Origin: an uncultured Elusimicrobia bacterium
GTDB taxonomy: Bacteria; Elusimicrobiota; Elusimicrobia; Elusimicrobiales; UBA9959
Assembly (NCBI GenBank): GCA_903879915.1
Contig: CAIRNJ010000074.1
Coordinates: forward strand, 1-39,746
Direction of reading: 5' to 3'
DNA: 39,746 bases
A program made the position numbers and the translations under genes. Positions 1-7,303 of this stretch are shown piece after piece; positions within the stretch are counted from its first letter, which is position 1, and each line of letters starts with the position of its first letter. The notes below the pieces were generated by a model that saw nothing but the letters and a program-made list of their open reading frames with translations, was not told the origin of the DNA and ran no database searches.

Positions 1-4
1 GACC

Positions 5-92
5 CCCTCGGCATGCTCCGAGACGGCCCTCGGCTTGGCCCGAGACACCCCTCGGCATGCTCCGAAACGCCCCTCGGCTTGGTCCGAAATAC
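5..92. repeat. Four 22-bp tandem units (two alternating types)
   Basis: Four consecutive 22-bp units start at 5, 27, 49 and 71. Each begins CCCTCGGC and carries a CCGA core. Units 1 and 3 share CATGCTCCGA; units 2 and 4 share TTGG(C/T)CCGA, so the array is really a 44-bp dimer repeated twice. Divergence grows in the last unit, as expected at the edge of an array. The array may continue beyond the left end of the window. It overlaps the open 5' end of the first reading frame. Function unknown. Confidence 0.8.
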
Positions 93-513
93 GCACTATG
101 CAGCGTACTTCCATGTTAATTATGTGGAAAAGGCTCAGGATTGGACTAATGCGGTAAATAACACTATTGGATTCTTTGCTGAATACCCTAAGTTAGGAAA
201 AGCATATCTGTTATACAATTTACACCTAACAGGGTTTGGCGTAATCTCGCTATTGATTCTTAGATTTTCAGATAGAACATCTAGCTCACCCATCACGTAC
301 TGCCGATGTACTGGTCTCATATTTGCAGGCATAGTTATGCTTTTGTCTACTTTTATAGGATATGTTGGGATGTTTGCTTCTAAGGGGAGTACGTCTGGCC
401 TAGCTATTATGTTCATTCCCCCTGTAGCATTACTACTAGCAATCCCCGCATTTATAATAGGATGGCTTTGGGGGCGCTGGAGAATTAGAACGGAAGCTAG
501 AAAAAGGGAATAG
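13..513 (+). CDS. Small multi-pass membrane protein, unknown function (5' end uncertain)
   Basis: No family recognised. The frame encodes up to 166 residues, but the first 26 or so are only translated 22-bp repeat and are probably not native protein. A GTG at 124 would give a 130-residue product. Three hydrophobic segments are visible (about residues 62-84, 98-122 and 129-150), ending in a basic tail rich in R, K and E, so an inner-membrane protein is likely. No clear Shine-Dalgarno site precedes either start, and the frame is open to the left edge, so the true start could lie outside. The DNA is clearly AT-richer than the rest of the window, which suggests acquired DNA. It could also be a degraded gene fused to the repeat. 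Confidence 0.45.
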   Translation: MLRDGPRLGPRHPSACSETPLGLVRNTHYAAYFHVNYVEKAQDWTNAVNNTIGFFAEYPKLGKAYLLYNLHLTGFGVISLLILRFSDRTSSSPITYCRCTGLIFAGIVMLLSTFIGYVGMFASKGSTSGLAIMFIPPVALLLAIPAFIIGWLWGRWRIRTEARKRE

Positions 514-661
514 GGGACGTATTTGACTTATTGACTATTTATCTGATGCCCTTGAATTGTTGTTAAATCAGTGAATAGTTTCATGTTGTCCCACACAAAA
601 GAGAGGGGACAGTAACTATATATTTTGTTGGCCAAAGTGAATAGTAGTTCGTGTGAATTTC

Positions 662-1486
662 ATGAATGACAATTTCTTTGTAAAGAAAATTGTTGTGGGT
701 TTGATGGTAGGTTTGTGGATTTTTGCTTTTGCTGCTTCCAGCTGTTTTGCCGGGCAGCTGGATGATTTCGAAAAGGCGGCTGTTCAAAAGAAAGAGAACG
801 ATAAAGACAAGAACAGGGAAAAATCAGACAAATCAGGCCGTTACCAGAGTATCGATCCCTCTTCGAAAGAGGATGACGATTCCGGCGGGATATTTGCTGA
901 TGTTGTTTCTTTGCTTATTGCCTATCCTGGCGTGGCCACTATGGCCCGTGTTAGAAGATCCCCGGATCCGGCTTTCGCGGATAGTGAAATGCGGGAAATA
1001 GGCGCTCCCGACATCCCGATAATAAGGGCTGACCTTAATTACCAGCAGATTAATTCTCATATCTTCGGTGTTGACGGCCGGTTGCTGGCCGGATACGGCC
1101 CTTTTGGCGTTCAGTATCGTCAGACGCATTATTCTGAGGATGCGGCTGGGGATTCTCTGGAACTTATACAGATCCACGGGTTGTACCGTGTCTCGATGAA
1201 TAAAAAATTTGAGTTCGATATGGGTTTTGGCGGGCTTATCCTTGACGGGAATGCGCAGACCAGCGGTTTTTCTATGACCTACCCGATAAGCGTTTTCCCT
1301 TCCCGGCATTTCGGCTTGAATGTTACGCCGACCTGGAGCTGGTTAAGCGGCAATCTGGTCAGTGACTATGACTGGTCCGCTTCGTTTATACGAAAATTTT
1401 ATTCTGTCCGCCTGGGCTACAGGCGAAACAGGGCCGGCGGTGAAAAACTCACCGGTCCATATTTCGGTGTTTCCTGTCATTACTGA
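662..1486 (+). CDS. Exported beta-barrel-like protein, unknown function
   Basis: No family recognised. From ATG 662 the product is 274 residues; a GTG at 653 would add three. An N-terminal hydrophobic segment ending CFAG looks like a signal peptide cut after FA. A Cys lies just before that site, so a lipoprotein cannot be wholly excluded. Next comes a charged, Lys/Asp-rich linker (about residues 40-75) and then about 150 residues of alternating polar and hydrophobic strands rich in Y, F and G, ending in Tyr, the pattern of an outer-membrane beta-barrel. It stands alone, with an AT-rich 140-bp spacer upstream. Exported outer-membrane protein is inferred from sequence pattern only. Confidence 0.6.
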   Translation: MNDNFFVKKIVVGLMVGLWIFAFAASSCFAGQLDDFEKAAVQKKENDKDKNREKSDKSGRYQSIDPSSKEDDDSGGIFADVVSLLIAYPGVATMARVRRSPDPAFADSEMREIGAPDIPIIRADLNYQQINSHIFGVDGRLLAGYGPFGVQYRQTHYSEDAAGDSLELIQIHGLYRVSMNKKFEFDMGFGGLILDGNAQTSGFSMTYPISVFPSRHFGLNVTPTWSWLSGNLVSDYDWSASFIRKFYSVRLGYRRNRAGGEKLTGPYFGVSCHY

Positions 1487-1525
1487 TGAACAGGTAAATG
1501 GGGGCAGGTGCTGACTACGCGCGCC

Positions 1526-1568
1526 TTGACAGGGCAGGTTTTATGCTGTATCTTATTAGTAGGATAAG
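1526..1568 (+). promoter_or_regulatory. Promoter and possible operator of the AbrB-PIN operon
   Basis: TTGACA (1526-1531), a 17-bp spacer and TATCTT (1549-1554) form a good sigma-70-type promoter. The inverted repeat CTTAT (1552-1556) / ATAAG (1564-1568) overlaps the -10 and the expected start, where an autoregulating AbrB-type antitoxin would bind. A GGAGGAG ribosome site follows just before the ATG at 1584. The operator role is inferred. Confidence 0.6.
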
Positions 1569-1583
1569 TAAGACGGAGGAGTT

Positions 1584-1847
1584 ATGCAAAATTTCGATGT
1601 AACGCGGATGTCCGTAAAAGGCCAGGTGGTTATCCCGGGCGATATCCGCCAGGCCCTGGGCCTGACGGCCGGAACGAAGTTCGTTGTTGCCGGCGAAGGG
1701 GATACGGTCATTCTGAGAAAGATCGGCCGGCCGGCTCTGGAAGAGGCTGAGAGGCTCTTTGGTGCAAGCCGGAAGTTCGCTAAGCGGGCTGGACTGAAGA
1801 AGGCTGACGTTAAAAAGACCATTCAAAAATCCCGGGCTGATAAATGA
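1584..1847 (+). CDS. AbrB/MazE-type antitoxin, DNA-binding
   Basis: 87 residues. The first 50 are a swapped-hairpin AbrB/SpoVT domain: VKGQVVIP, then IRQALGL and a short strand-turn-strand with TVILRK. The basic C-terminal half (about residues 50-87, many Lys/Arg and Ala) is the usual toxin-binding tail. It precedes, and overlaps by 4 bp (ATGA), a PIN-domain gene, the standard layout of a type II toxin-antitoxin operon. Members of this family bind their own promoter and neutralise the partner. A strong GGAGGAG site supports this start. Confidence 0.88.
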   Translation: MQNFDVTRMSVKGQVVIPGDIRQALGLTAGTKFVVAGEGDTVILRKIGRPALEEAERLFGASRKFAKRAGLKKADVKKTIQKSRADK

Positions 1848-2248
1848 AAGTCGTCCTCGATGCCAATGTGGTAATTTCCGGGATCTTCTGGGGGGGTCCG
1901 CCGCAGCAGATATTAAAGCACTGGCTTGAGGGAAAACTGACGCTTGTAATGACTGCCCCGGTCCTGGCCGAGTACCAGGACGTTCTCCGCAGGATGACCG
2001 GCAGCCACGGCGCTGATATCTACGCAAAGTGGAATCATTATCTGACAGAGCTTGCCGAGTTTGTAGAGCCGCTGCAGGTTGCCGCAATCTGCCGCGACAC
2101 TGGGGACCAGAAGTATCTTGAAGCGGCGGCTGGCGGCCGGGTCCAGGCGCTTGTCTCCGGAGATAAAGACCTGGTGGTTCTGAAAGTAATTGATGGAATT
2201 CCGATCCTGCCCCCGAGGGCGTTTCTTCAAAGCCTCAAAATCCAATAA
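1844..2248 (+). CDS. PIN-domain toxin (COG1569-like putative endoribonuclease)
   Basis: 134 residues, the usual size of the PIN family often annotated as putative toxin of a type II system. The N-terminus VVLDANVVISG carries the first catalytic Asp (D6). A conserved Glu follows in LAEYQDVL, and Asp residues lie in the RDTGDQK and SGDKDL segments near the C-terminus, matching the four-acid PIN site. PIN toxins of this type are expected to cleave RNA with Mg2+ or Mn2+. Its start overlaps the antitoxin stop, so translation is probably coupled. Direct substrate unknown. Confidence 0.85.
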   Translation: MKVVLDANVVISGIFWGGPPQQILKHWLEGKLTLVMTAPVLAEYQDVLRRMTGSHGADIYAKWNHYLTELAEFVEPLQVAAICRDTGDQKYLEAAAGGRVQALVSGDKDLVVLKVIDGIPILPPRAFLQSLKIQ

Positions 2249-2330
2249 CCGCACAGAGCCCTCACCAGTATCAGCAAAGTGCTGCCCGCGCGAAATAGCG
2301 GGGAACTCCGCGTCAGGGATGCCGGCGAAC

Positions 2331-2951
2331 TCAAGCCCTAAGTTGTTCTATTTCTTTTTTAATGGCGGGCGGGATCCGGTTGTTGCGCCCCAGCTCCGTG
2401 CTGGTAATGAGCCCGCGCTGAAACGCCTGCTTCACCGCTTGCTGCATGTGGTCCATCTGGACAGTTTGACCGACCAGAAGATCCGCGATAGTTTTAAGCG
2501 GCCGGGTTACTTTAACACCGAATCTTTTCTCGATATCGTCTTTGTGTATGCTGGCACGGTGAAGGACCGGGAGTTTAGACGGAGTACCCCTTCTCCGGAA
2601 AGAGCGAGGTACGGTCATATGCAGCTTGGCCGGATTAATATCCGATAGCTCATAAATACTCAGCGCTGTTTCGTGCGAATAGACCCCTTGCGGTTCGTCA
2701 TTATTATTGCGCGACCACAGCCACCAAAACATGAGGTCAGGCCGTTCGGTGAGGGGAAACTTGGAAAGGCGATAGATTCCGCGGCGCTCCCTGATCCAAT
2801 TGCCCATCTGCACATGGTAGCTATGGTTTTTCCTGCTGAACCCCGCCGCCTCTGCCTGTTTGGGGGTGAAATAACCATCTTGCCCCTCAGCGATAGTGTA
2901 TAGGCGCTCAAATGTTTCTTTATAACTGTGCAGATTTTTAGACATACGCAA
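2331..2951 (-). CDS. AbiEi-family antitoxin/transcription regulator (no AbiEii partner seen)
   Basis: 206 residues; a second ATG two codons in is equally possible. The N-terminal winged-helix segment (GYFTPKQAEAAGFSRKNHSYHV, read as two halves) is followed by GIYRL, then SHETALSIYELSD and HMTVPRS, the hallmarks of the AbiEi antitoxin family. The rest matches the C-terminal domain with R-P-L-K-T-I-A-D-L. AbiEi represses its own promoter and counteracts the nucleotidyltransferase toxin AbiEii. Here the downstream side is occupied by the convergent PIN gene 82 bp away, and no AbiEii frame is present. It may be a solitary regulator, the remnant of a lost pair, or act with a toxin encoded elsewhere. 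Confidence 0.8.
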   Translation of the reverse strand: MRMSKNLHSYKETFERLYTIAEGQDGYFTPKQAEAAGFSRKNHSYHVQMGNWIRERRGIYRLSKFPLTERPDLMFWWLWSRNNNDEPQGVYSHETALSIYELSDINPAKLHMTVPRSFRRRGTPSKLPVLHRASIHKDDIEKRFGVKVTRPLKTIADLLVGQTVQMDHMQQAVKQAFQRGLITSTELGRNNRIPPAIKKEIEQLRA

Positions 2952-2954
2952 ATA

Positions 2955-2999
2955 CCTTACATTCTAAGGCTATTGTATCATAAAACAGGAGAAAGTCAA
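2955..2999 (-). promoter_or_regulatory. Promoter and operator-like inverted repeat of the AbiEi gene
   Basis: On the minus strand TTGACT (2994-2999), a 16-bp spacer and TACAAT (2972-2977) form a good promoter. Between the -10 and the gene lies CCTTA (2955-2959) / TAAGG (2965-2969), a perfect 5+5 inverted repeat with a 5-nt spacer. Known AbiEi proteins bind inverted repeats in their own promoter, so autoregulation is a reasonable inference. Confidence 0.6.
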
Positions 3000-3007
3000 G
3001 GGGTTGT

Positions 3008-3064
3008 AATGGGGTCAGGTCTTGCATTTCAAATTTTTTTTGAAATGCAAGACCTGACCCCATT
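3008..3064. repeat. Perfect 26-bp hairpin, REP/MITE-like palindrome
   Basis: Arms 3008-3033 and 3039-3064 are perfectly complementary around a 5-T loop. The GGGGTCAGGTCTTGCATTTC core resembles, from memory, the terminal palindromes that flank REP-associated tyrosine transposase (TnpA-REP) genes in many genomes. No transposase gene is present in the window. The right arm ends 20 bp before the -10 of the microcompartment operon. As RNA it would also be a very stable stem, with a T-rich loop but no T-tract after it, so it is not a canonical terminator. Confidence 0.85.
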
Positions 3065-3110
3065 GCATTAGCCTCAAGATTTGTATAATATTTTTATTGT
3101 TAACTAGGAG
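3063..3110 (+). promoter_or_regulatory. Probable promoter and ribosome site of the microcompartment operon
   Basis: A consensus TATAAT lies at 3084-3089, 35 bp before the first gene. The best -35 is TTGCAT (3063-3068) at a short 15-bp spacing; its first two bases are the last bases of the hairpin arm. AGGAG at 3106-3110 is a well-placed ribosome site for the ATG at 3119. The -10 is convincing, the -35 weak, so an activator or the hairpin itself may influence expression. Confidence 0.5.
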
Positions 3111-3118
3111 AACCACAA

Positions 3119-3898
3119 ATGGCTTCAACTAAACGGACACCCCTTATTGCCGGTAACTGGAAGATGCATCTGAATTCCAAGGAGGCCGCCGACCTGGCCG
3201 CCGCTATTAAGAAAGGCATGGACCCCGACCTTAAGCACGAAGTTTTGCTGGCCCCCACTTTTACCAATCTGCACGCTGTTAAAGCGGTGCTCGCCGGCTC
3301 TAAAATATTCCTTTCTTCGCAGGACGTGGCGTGGGAAGAAAAAGGCGCTTTCACCGGCGCCGTTTCGCCTTCGCAGATCATTGACGCGGGCTGCACGCAC
3401 GCCATCATCGGCCACTCTGAGCGCCGCAAGATCTTCCTGGAGACCGACGAGGTCGTGAACAAGAAAGTAAAAGCCGCCATAAAGGCGAACCTCGTGCCCG
3501 TGCTGTGCATAGGTGAAACCCTCGAGGAGCGCGAAAGCCAGAGAACCTACCGCGTGCTCGAAACCCAGCTTAACGGCGCTTTCGCCGGCATCACCGCCGC
3601 CGAGGCCGTCAAAGTAGTAATAGCTTATGAGCCCGTCTGGGCCATAGGCACCGGCAAAACCGCCACGCCCGACCAGGCGCAGGACGCCCATGTTTTCGTG
3701 CGCAAGCAGATGGAGCGCATTTACGGCAAGCCCTACTCCGAAGCCGTGCGCGTGCTGTACGGCGGTTCGGTGAAAGCCGACAACGTGGACGAACTGATGG
3801 CGCAGCCCGATATCGACGGCGCGCTCGTCGGCGGGGAAAGCCTCAAGGCCGACAAGTTCCTGCGCGTGATCCATTTCCAGCCCGTGCTGGCGAAGTAA
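3119..3898 (+). CDS. tpiA: Triosephosphate isomerase
   Basis: 259 residues, close to the usual 250. It interconverts glyceraldehyde-3-phosphate and dihydroxyacetone phosphate. Catalytic signatures are intact: N13 and K15 in AGNWKMH, H99 in IIGHSERR, E171 in AYEPVWAIGTGK, the phosphate-binding loop with YGGSVK, and GALVGGESLKA. It is the first gene of the microcompartment operon, 30 bp before pduL. In SPU-type loci this enzyme would draw off the glyceraldehyde-3-phosphate made by the DeoC aldolase. No encapsulation-peptide-like extension is seen, only five or so extra residues at the N-terminus, so it may act outside the shell. It could also be the cell's only glycolytic copy, which the window cannot decide. 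Confidence 0.95.
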   Translation: MASTKRTPLIAGNWKMHLNSKEAADLAAAIKKGMDPDLKHEVLLAPTFTNLHAVKAVLAGSKIFLSSQDVAWEEKGAFTGAVSPSQIIDAGCTHAIIGHSERRKIFLETDEVVNKKVKAAIKANLVPVLCIGETLEERESQRTYRVLETQLNGAFAGITAAEAVKVVIAYEPVWAIGTGKTATPDQAQDAHVFVRKQMERIYGKPYSEAVRVLYGGSVKADNVDELMAQPDIDGALVGGESLKADKFLRVIHFQPVLAK

Positions 3899-3928
3899 AC
3901 TAACGATAAACATCAGAGGTAAACAACA

Positions 3929-4564
3929 ATGGACGAAAAGATCGTAAAAGAAATGGTTGAAGACATTAAGCTCCGCCAGGAGCGCTCAGAAAAGTCAGTG
4001 CCCATAGGCATTTCCAACCGCCACGCGCATTTCACCAAAGAAGCGTTCAAAACGCTGTTCGGCGCCGACGCGGAAGCCACGCTGCACAAGAACGTGAAGC
4101 AGCCCGGCCAGTACGCCTGCAAAGAGCTGTTCACCATAGAAGGCCCCAAGGGCTCCATTAAAGACGTGCGCATGATAGGGCCCTACAGGAGCTACAACCA
4201 GGTGGAGATCTCGGCCGCCGATGCGCGCAAACTGGGCGTGGAGCAGCCTCCCATACGCGACTCAGGCAAACTGGCCAACACCCCCGGCATAAAGCTGGTA
4301 GGCCCCAAGGGGACAGTAACGCTGCCCAGCGGCCTGATAATGTCGAAGCGCCATATCCATTTCCAGACCAAGGAAGCTGAGACCTTCAAGGTGAAGGACG
4401 GCCAGGAAGTGCGCGTGCTGTGCGGCCGCGGCACCGAACGCGAGACCATCTACGAGCGCGTGCTGTGCCGCGTTTCCGACCAGTTCGCGCTGGAGCTGCA
4501 CCTGGACGTGGACGAAGCCAACGCCGCGGGCATGAAGAACAACGACGCCGCGTTCATAGTCTGA
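3929..4564 (+). CDS. pduL: PduL-type phosphate acyltransferase
   Basis: 211 residues with two PTAC half-barrels. It transfers the acyl group of acetyl-CoA to phosphate, giving acetyl-phosphate and freeing CoA for the aldehyde dehydrogenase. Zinc-ligand motifs are both present: NRHAHF (H32, H34) and KRHIHF (H142, H144), plus H191 in ELHLDVDEANA. The first 18 residues (MDEKIVKEMVEDIKLRQE) form an amphipathic helix of the type that targets PduL to the shell lumen. Gene spacing and an AGAGGT ribosome site fit co-transcription with tpiA and the BMC-H gene. Confidence 0.94.
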   Translation: MDEKIVKEMVEDIKLRQERSEKSVPIGISNRHAHFTKEAFKTLFGADAEATLHKNVKQPGQYACKELFTIEGPKGSIKDVRMIGPYRSYNQVEISAADARKLGVEQPPIRDSGKLANTPGIKLVGPKGTVTLPSGLIMSKRHIHFQTKEAETFKVKDGQEVRVLCGRGTERETIYERVLCRVSDQFALELHLDVDEANAAGMKNNDAAFIV

Positions 4565-4604
4565 TACGCTTTTGCTGAATCTTAACTAGTTATTGGAGGA
4601 TACA

Positions 4605-4889
4605 ATGGACGCACTTGGAATGATAGAGACGAAGGGCCTTGTGGCCTGCGTGGAAGCGGCCGACGCCGCCGTAAAATCGGCCAACGTAAGGATAGTCGGC
4701 TACGAAAAGATCGGCTCGGGGCTGGTGACCATCCTTTTCAGGGGCGAAGTTGCGGCCTGCCGCGCCGCCTGCGACGCCGGCGGCGCCGCCGCGCAGAAAG
4801 TAGGGGAGCTGGTGAGCGTGCACGTGATACCGCAGCCTCACGGCGACCTGGAAGGCAAACTTCCGATCAGCGAGAACAAGAAGAAATAA
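4605..4889 (+). CDS. BMC-H hexameric shell protein (first copy)
   Basis: 94 residues, a single BMC domain. The start LGMIETKG, the GYEKIGSG pore-loop segment and the [11 protein letters not shown] strand are diagnostic of BMC-H proteins, which form the hexagonal facets of the shell with a central pore. The ATG at 4605 is preceded by GGAGG (4595-4599), so an upstream TTG in the same frame is unlikely to be used. The C-terminus is short and ends in basic residues. A second BMC-H lies at 9466, similar but not identical, so mixed facets are possible. Confidence 0.96.
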   Translation: MDALGMIETKGLVACVEAADAAVKSANVRIVGYEKIGSGLVTILFRGEVAACRAACDAGGAAAQKVGELVSVHVIPQPHGDLEGKLPISENKKK

Positions 4890-4894
4890 TCAAG

Positions 4895-4988
4895 AATCGG
4901 GAATCGGGGATCGAGGATCGGGAGAACCGAGTTTAAGTTTTTCCGCGCCTCAGATCCTCGATACTTGATACTTGATTCTCGATTGCCG
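4895..4988. repeat. Degenerate 7-bp tandem repeats in inverted clusters before the first BMC-P
   Basis: Two clusters of 7-bp units. At 4895-4929: AATCGGG, AATCGGG, GATCGAG, GATCGGG, AGAACCG. At 4954-4988, in the opposite orientation: ATCCTCG, ATACTTG, ATACTTG, ATTCTCG, ATTGCCG. ATCGAGGATC (4910-4919) is exactly complementary to 4953-4962, so the transcript can fold into a hairpin with a 33-nt loop. The spacer between the BMC-H and BMC-P genes is 113 bp, far longer than most other gaps in the operon. Function unknown; see also 7752-7786, 8136-8170 and 32361-32388. Confidence 0.8.
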
Positions 4989-5002
4989 TTTTCGGAGGAA
5001 CT

Positions 5003-5308
5003 ATGCTATTCGCACGAGTAGTGGGCAATGTGGTGTGCACCCGCAAGGACGATAAACTTGTGGGGACCAAGCTTTTAATGGTGCAGCCCGTGGGGCTGGA
5101 CGACAAGCCGCGCGGCAATACGCTGGTAGCCATCGACGCCGTGGGCGCCGGTACCGGCGAACTGGTGCTGCTGGTGCAGGGCTCCAGCGCGCGCCAGACC
5201 TCGAAGACCGAGAATACGCCGGTGGACTGCACGGTGTTCGCCATAGTGGACACCATAGAGAAAGAAGGCAGGACGGTGTTCACGAAATCCACCGATAAAA
5301 TGCTGTAA
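5003..5308 (+). CDS. BMC-P pentameric vertex protein (EutN/CcmL family), first copy
   Basis: 101 residues, the usual length for the EutN/CcmL family. It starts MLFARVVGNVVCTRKDDKL, has the GTKLLMVQP strand, an AVGAGTGELVLLVQGSSAR core and an AIVDTI C-terminal strand. These proteins form pentamers that cap the vertices of the polyhedral shell. A GGAGG site lies just before the ATG, unlike the other two BMC-P genes in the operon. It is separated from BMC-H by the 7-bp repeat spacer and from the aldehyde dehydrogenase by only 11 bp. Confidence 0.95.
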   Translation: MLFARVVGNVVCTRKDDKLVGTKLLMVQPVGLDDKPRGNTLVAIDAVGAGTGELVLLVQGSSARQTSKTENTPVDCTVFAIVDTIEKEGRTVFTKSTDKML

Positions 5309-5319
5309 GCGGAGTTCAT

Positions 5320-6726
5320 ATGCCCATCAGCGAACAAGACTTGCAGAAAATAGTGGCCGAGGTGGTACGCAACCTGGCGCCGGGCGCCGCCTCCGCCGTT
5401 ACCGGCGGGCCGGTGTTCGACAGCGTGGACGACGCCGTGAGCGCCGCCAAGCTCGCCCAGCCCGCTTTCCAGGAACTGGGCCTGGTGGCGCGCGAAAAAA
5501 TAATAGCCGCCATCCGCGAAGTTTCCCGCGCCAACGCCCGCCGCTGGGCCGAAATGGCCGTGGCCGAGACCGGCATGGGCCGCGTGGAAGATAAAGTTAT
5601 CAAGAACATGGTGTGCATAGACAACACCCCCGGCGTGGAGGACCTGCGCGCCGTGTCCTACACCGGCGACAAAGGCCTGACCCTGGTGGAATACGCGCCT
5701 TTCGGCGTGGTGGCCGCCATCACCCCTTCCACCAACGCCGTGGCCACCATCATCAGCAACGCCATAGGAATTTTATCCGCGGGCAACGCGGTAGTGTTCT
5801 CGCCGCACCCGGCCGCCAAGGGCTGCGTGGCCGACGCCGTGCGCATCCTTAACAAAGCCATAGTGGACGCCGGCGGCCCGGCCAACATCGTGTGCGCCAT
5901 GGGCAAGCCCACGCAGGAAGTTACCAAGCAGCTGCTGTCCCACCCGGACACCAACATGAACATAGTCACCGGCGGCCCGGCCATAGTAAAAGTGGCCATG
6001 ACGTCGGGCAAGCCCTGCAAGACCATAGCGGCCGGCCCCGGCAACCCGCCCATAGTGGTGGACGAGACCGCCGTGTTCCCGGACTGCGCGCAGGAAATAA
6101 TTTACGGCTGCGGCTTCGACAACAACGTGCTGTGCATAGCCGAGAAAGAAGTCATCGTGGTGGAAGCCGCCCGCGCGCGCTTCCTGGCCGCCATGCGCGC
6201 CGACGCGCGGGCCTACGAGCTGAGCGGTGCGCAGATGGACCAGCTTTCTAAGCTGGCCATACTCGAGCCCGGCCGCGAGCCCAAAGTGAACCGCGATTTC
6301 ATCGGCAAGAACCCGTCGGTGATAGCCAAAGCCATCGGGCTGAACCTGTCCGACGATATCCGCGTGCTGTGGGCGGAAGTGCCCAACGACCACCCTTTCG
6401 TGGTTAGCGAACAGCTCATGCCGGTGCTGCCGGTCACTTTCAGCAAAGACATAGACTCGGCCATAGAGCTGGCGCGCTTCGTTGAGGGGGAGAACCACCA
6501 CTCGGCGGGCATGTACTCCACCAACATCAAGAACATGACCAAAATGGGCCGCCGCATGGCCTGCTCCATCTTCGTGAAGAACGGCTGCACGCTGCACGGG
6601 CTGGGCCTGGGCGAGGGCTACGCCTCCATGTCCATCGGCACCCCCACGGGCGACGGCATAACCAAGACCAGCCATTTCGCGCGGCCGCTGCAGTGCAGCG
6701 TAGTCGGTGACCTCAGGATAGCGTAA
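5320..6726 (+). CDS. CoA-acylating aldehyde dehydrogenase, microcompartment type (PduP/EutE-like)
   Basis: 468 residues, the normal length. It oxidises an aldehyde (here presumably acetaldehyde) with NAD+ and CoA to the acyl-CoA. The catalytic Cys is C272 in DNNVLCIAEKE. ITPSTNAVATI and the GGP/AGPGNPP glycine-rich segments fit the family. Residues 3-20 (ISEQDLQKIVAEVVRNLA) form an amphipathic helix followed by a Gly/Ala/Pro-rich linker, a classic encapsulation peptide very like that of the DeoC in the same operon. It sits between a vertex and a trimer shell gene. PduP versus EutE substrate preference cannot be read, but an aldolase partner points to acetaldehyde. Confidence 0.94.
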   Translation: MPISEQDLQKIVAEVVRNLAPGAASAVTGGPVFDSVDDAVSAAKLAQPAFQELGLVAREKIIAAIREVSRANARRWAEMAVAETGMGRVEDKVIKNMVCIDNTPGVEDLRAVSYTGDKGLTLVEYAPFGVVAAITPSTNAVATIISNAIGILSAGNAVVFSPHPAAKGCVADAVRILNKAIVDAGGPANIVCAMGKPTQEVTKQLLSHPDTNMNIVTGGPAIVKVAMTSGKPCKTIAAGPGNPPIVVDETAVFPDCAQEIIYGCGFDNNVLCIAEKEVIVVEAARARFLAAMRADARAYELSGAQMDQLSKLAILEPGREPKVNRDFIGKNPSVIAKAIGLNLSDDIRVLWAEVPNDHPFVVSEQLMPVLPVTFSKDIDSAIELARFVEGENHHSAGMYSTNIKNMTKMGRRMACSIFVKNGCTLHGLGLGEGYASMSIGTPTGDGITKTSHFARPLQCSVVGDLRIA

Positions 6727-6735
6727 GGAGAATTT

Positions 6736-7284
6736 ATGCTTTCAAATATAGCGCTCGGACTTGTGGAACTTTCTTCGATAGCCAAAGGCATCGAAACCCT
6801 GGACGCCATGTGCAAGGCGGCCGGGATAAAGCCGGAAGTGCACCAAGCTATTTCCAAGGGGAAATATATCATCGTGATCTCCGGGCCCATAGGGGAAGTT
6901 GAATCCGCGCTGGCCAGGGGAGCGGACATCGGCGGCAATGCCATTATCGCGCGCCACATCATACGCAACGCGCATACCGGCGCGCTGGCCGCCCTGAACA
7001 AAAAAGTGAAGGCCGACAAGATAGAGGCCGTGGGCATTGTGGAGACCAAAGAGGCCCTGCCCGCGCTGTTCGCAGCCGACGCGGCCGCCAAAGCCGCCTT
7101 CGTACACGTGTCCGAAGTGAACACCGGCAAAGGCATAGGCGGCAAGGGTTACTTCACCGTGGTGGGCGAGCCGGGCGCCGTGCGCACCGCCGTTACCGCC
7201 GGCGTGAAAGCCATAGGCGAGGACGCCGTAGTGAGCCGCATAGTTATCCCCAACGCGCACCATCACATAGGCGCGGCGATATAA
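6736..7284 (+). CDS. BMC-T trimeric shell protein (tandem BMC domains)
   Basis: 182 residues made of two BMC domains (about 1-90 and 95-182). The second begins AVGIVETKEALPAL, the same motif as the BMC-H proteins, and holds GYFTVVGEPGAV and RIVIPNAH. Such proteins form pseudohexameric trimers with larger, sometimes gated pores for metabolites or cofactors. The only Cys is C26 and no Cys sits at the expected pore position, so a PduT-like iron-sulfur cluster is not supported. AAGGAG overlaps the end of the dehydrogenase gene, showing tight coupling. Confidence 0.94.
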   Translation: MLSNIALGLVELSSIAKGIETLDAMCKAAGIKPEVHQAISKGKYIIVISGPIGEVESALARGADIGGNAIIARHIIRNAHTGALAALNKKVKADKIEAVGIVETKEALPALFAADAAAKAAFVHVSEVNTGKGIGGKGYFTVVGEPGAVRTAVTAGVKAIGEDAVVSRIVIPNAHHHIGAAI

Positions 7285-7303
7285 GCTTAACAGGAGAAAT
7301 TTT

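Noticed and set aside
2250-2330. Possible AbiEii toxin start after the AbiEi gene
   Set aside because: The minus strand here stays open for a short distance but enters the antisense of the PIN gene. No nucleotidyltransferase motif is present.
3034-3064. Rho-independent terminator from the 26-bp palindrome
   Set aside because: The T-run is in the loop, not after the stem, and the right arm is followed by ATT-GCA rather than a T-tract. It is better described as a palindromic element.
4895-4988. CRISPR-like repeats
   Set aside because: Units are only 7 bp, contiguous and degenerate, with no spacers of 30 bp or more and no cas genes in the window.
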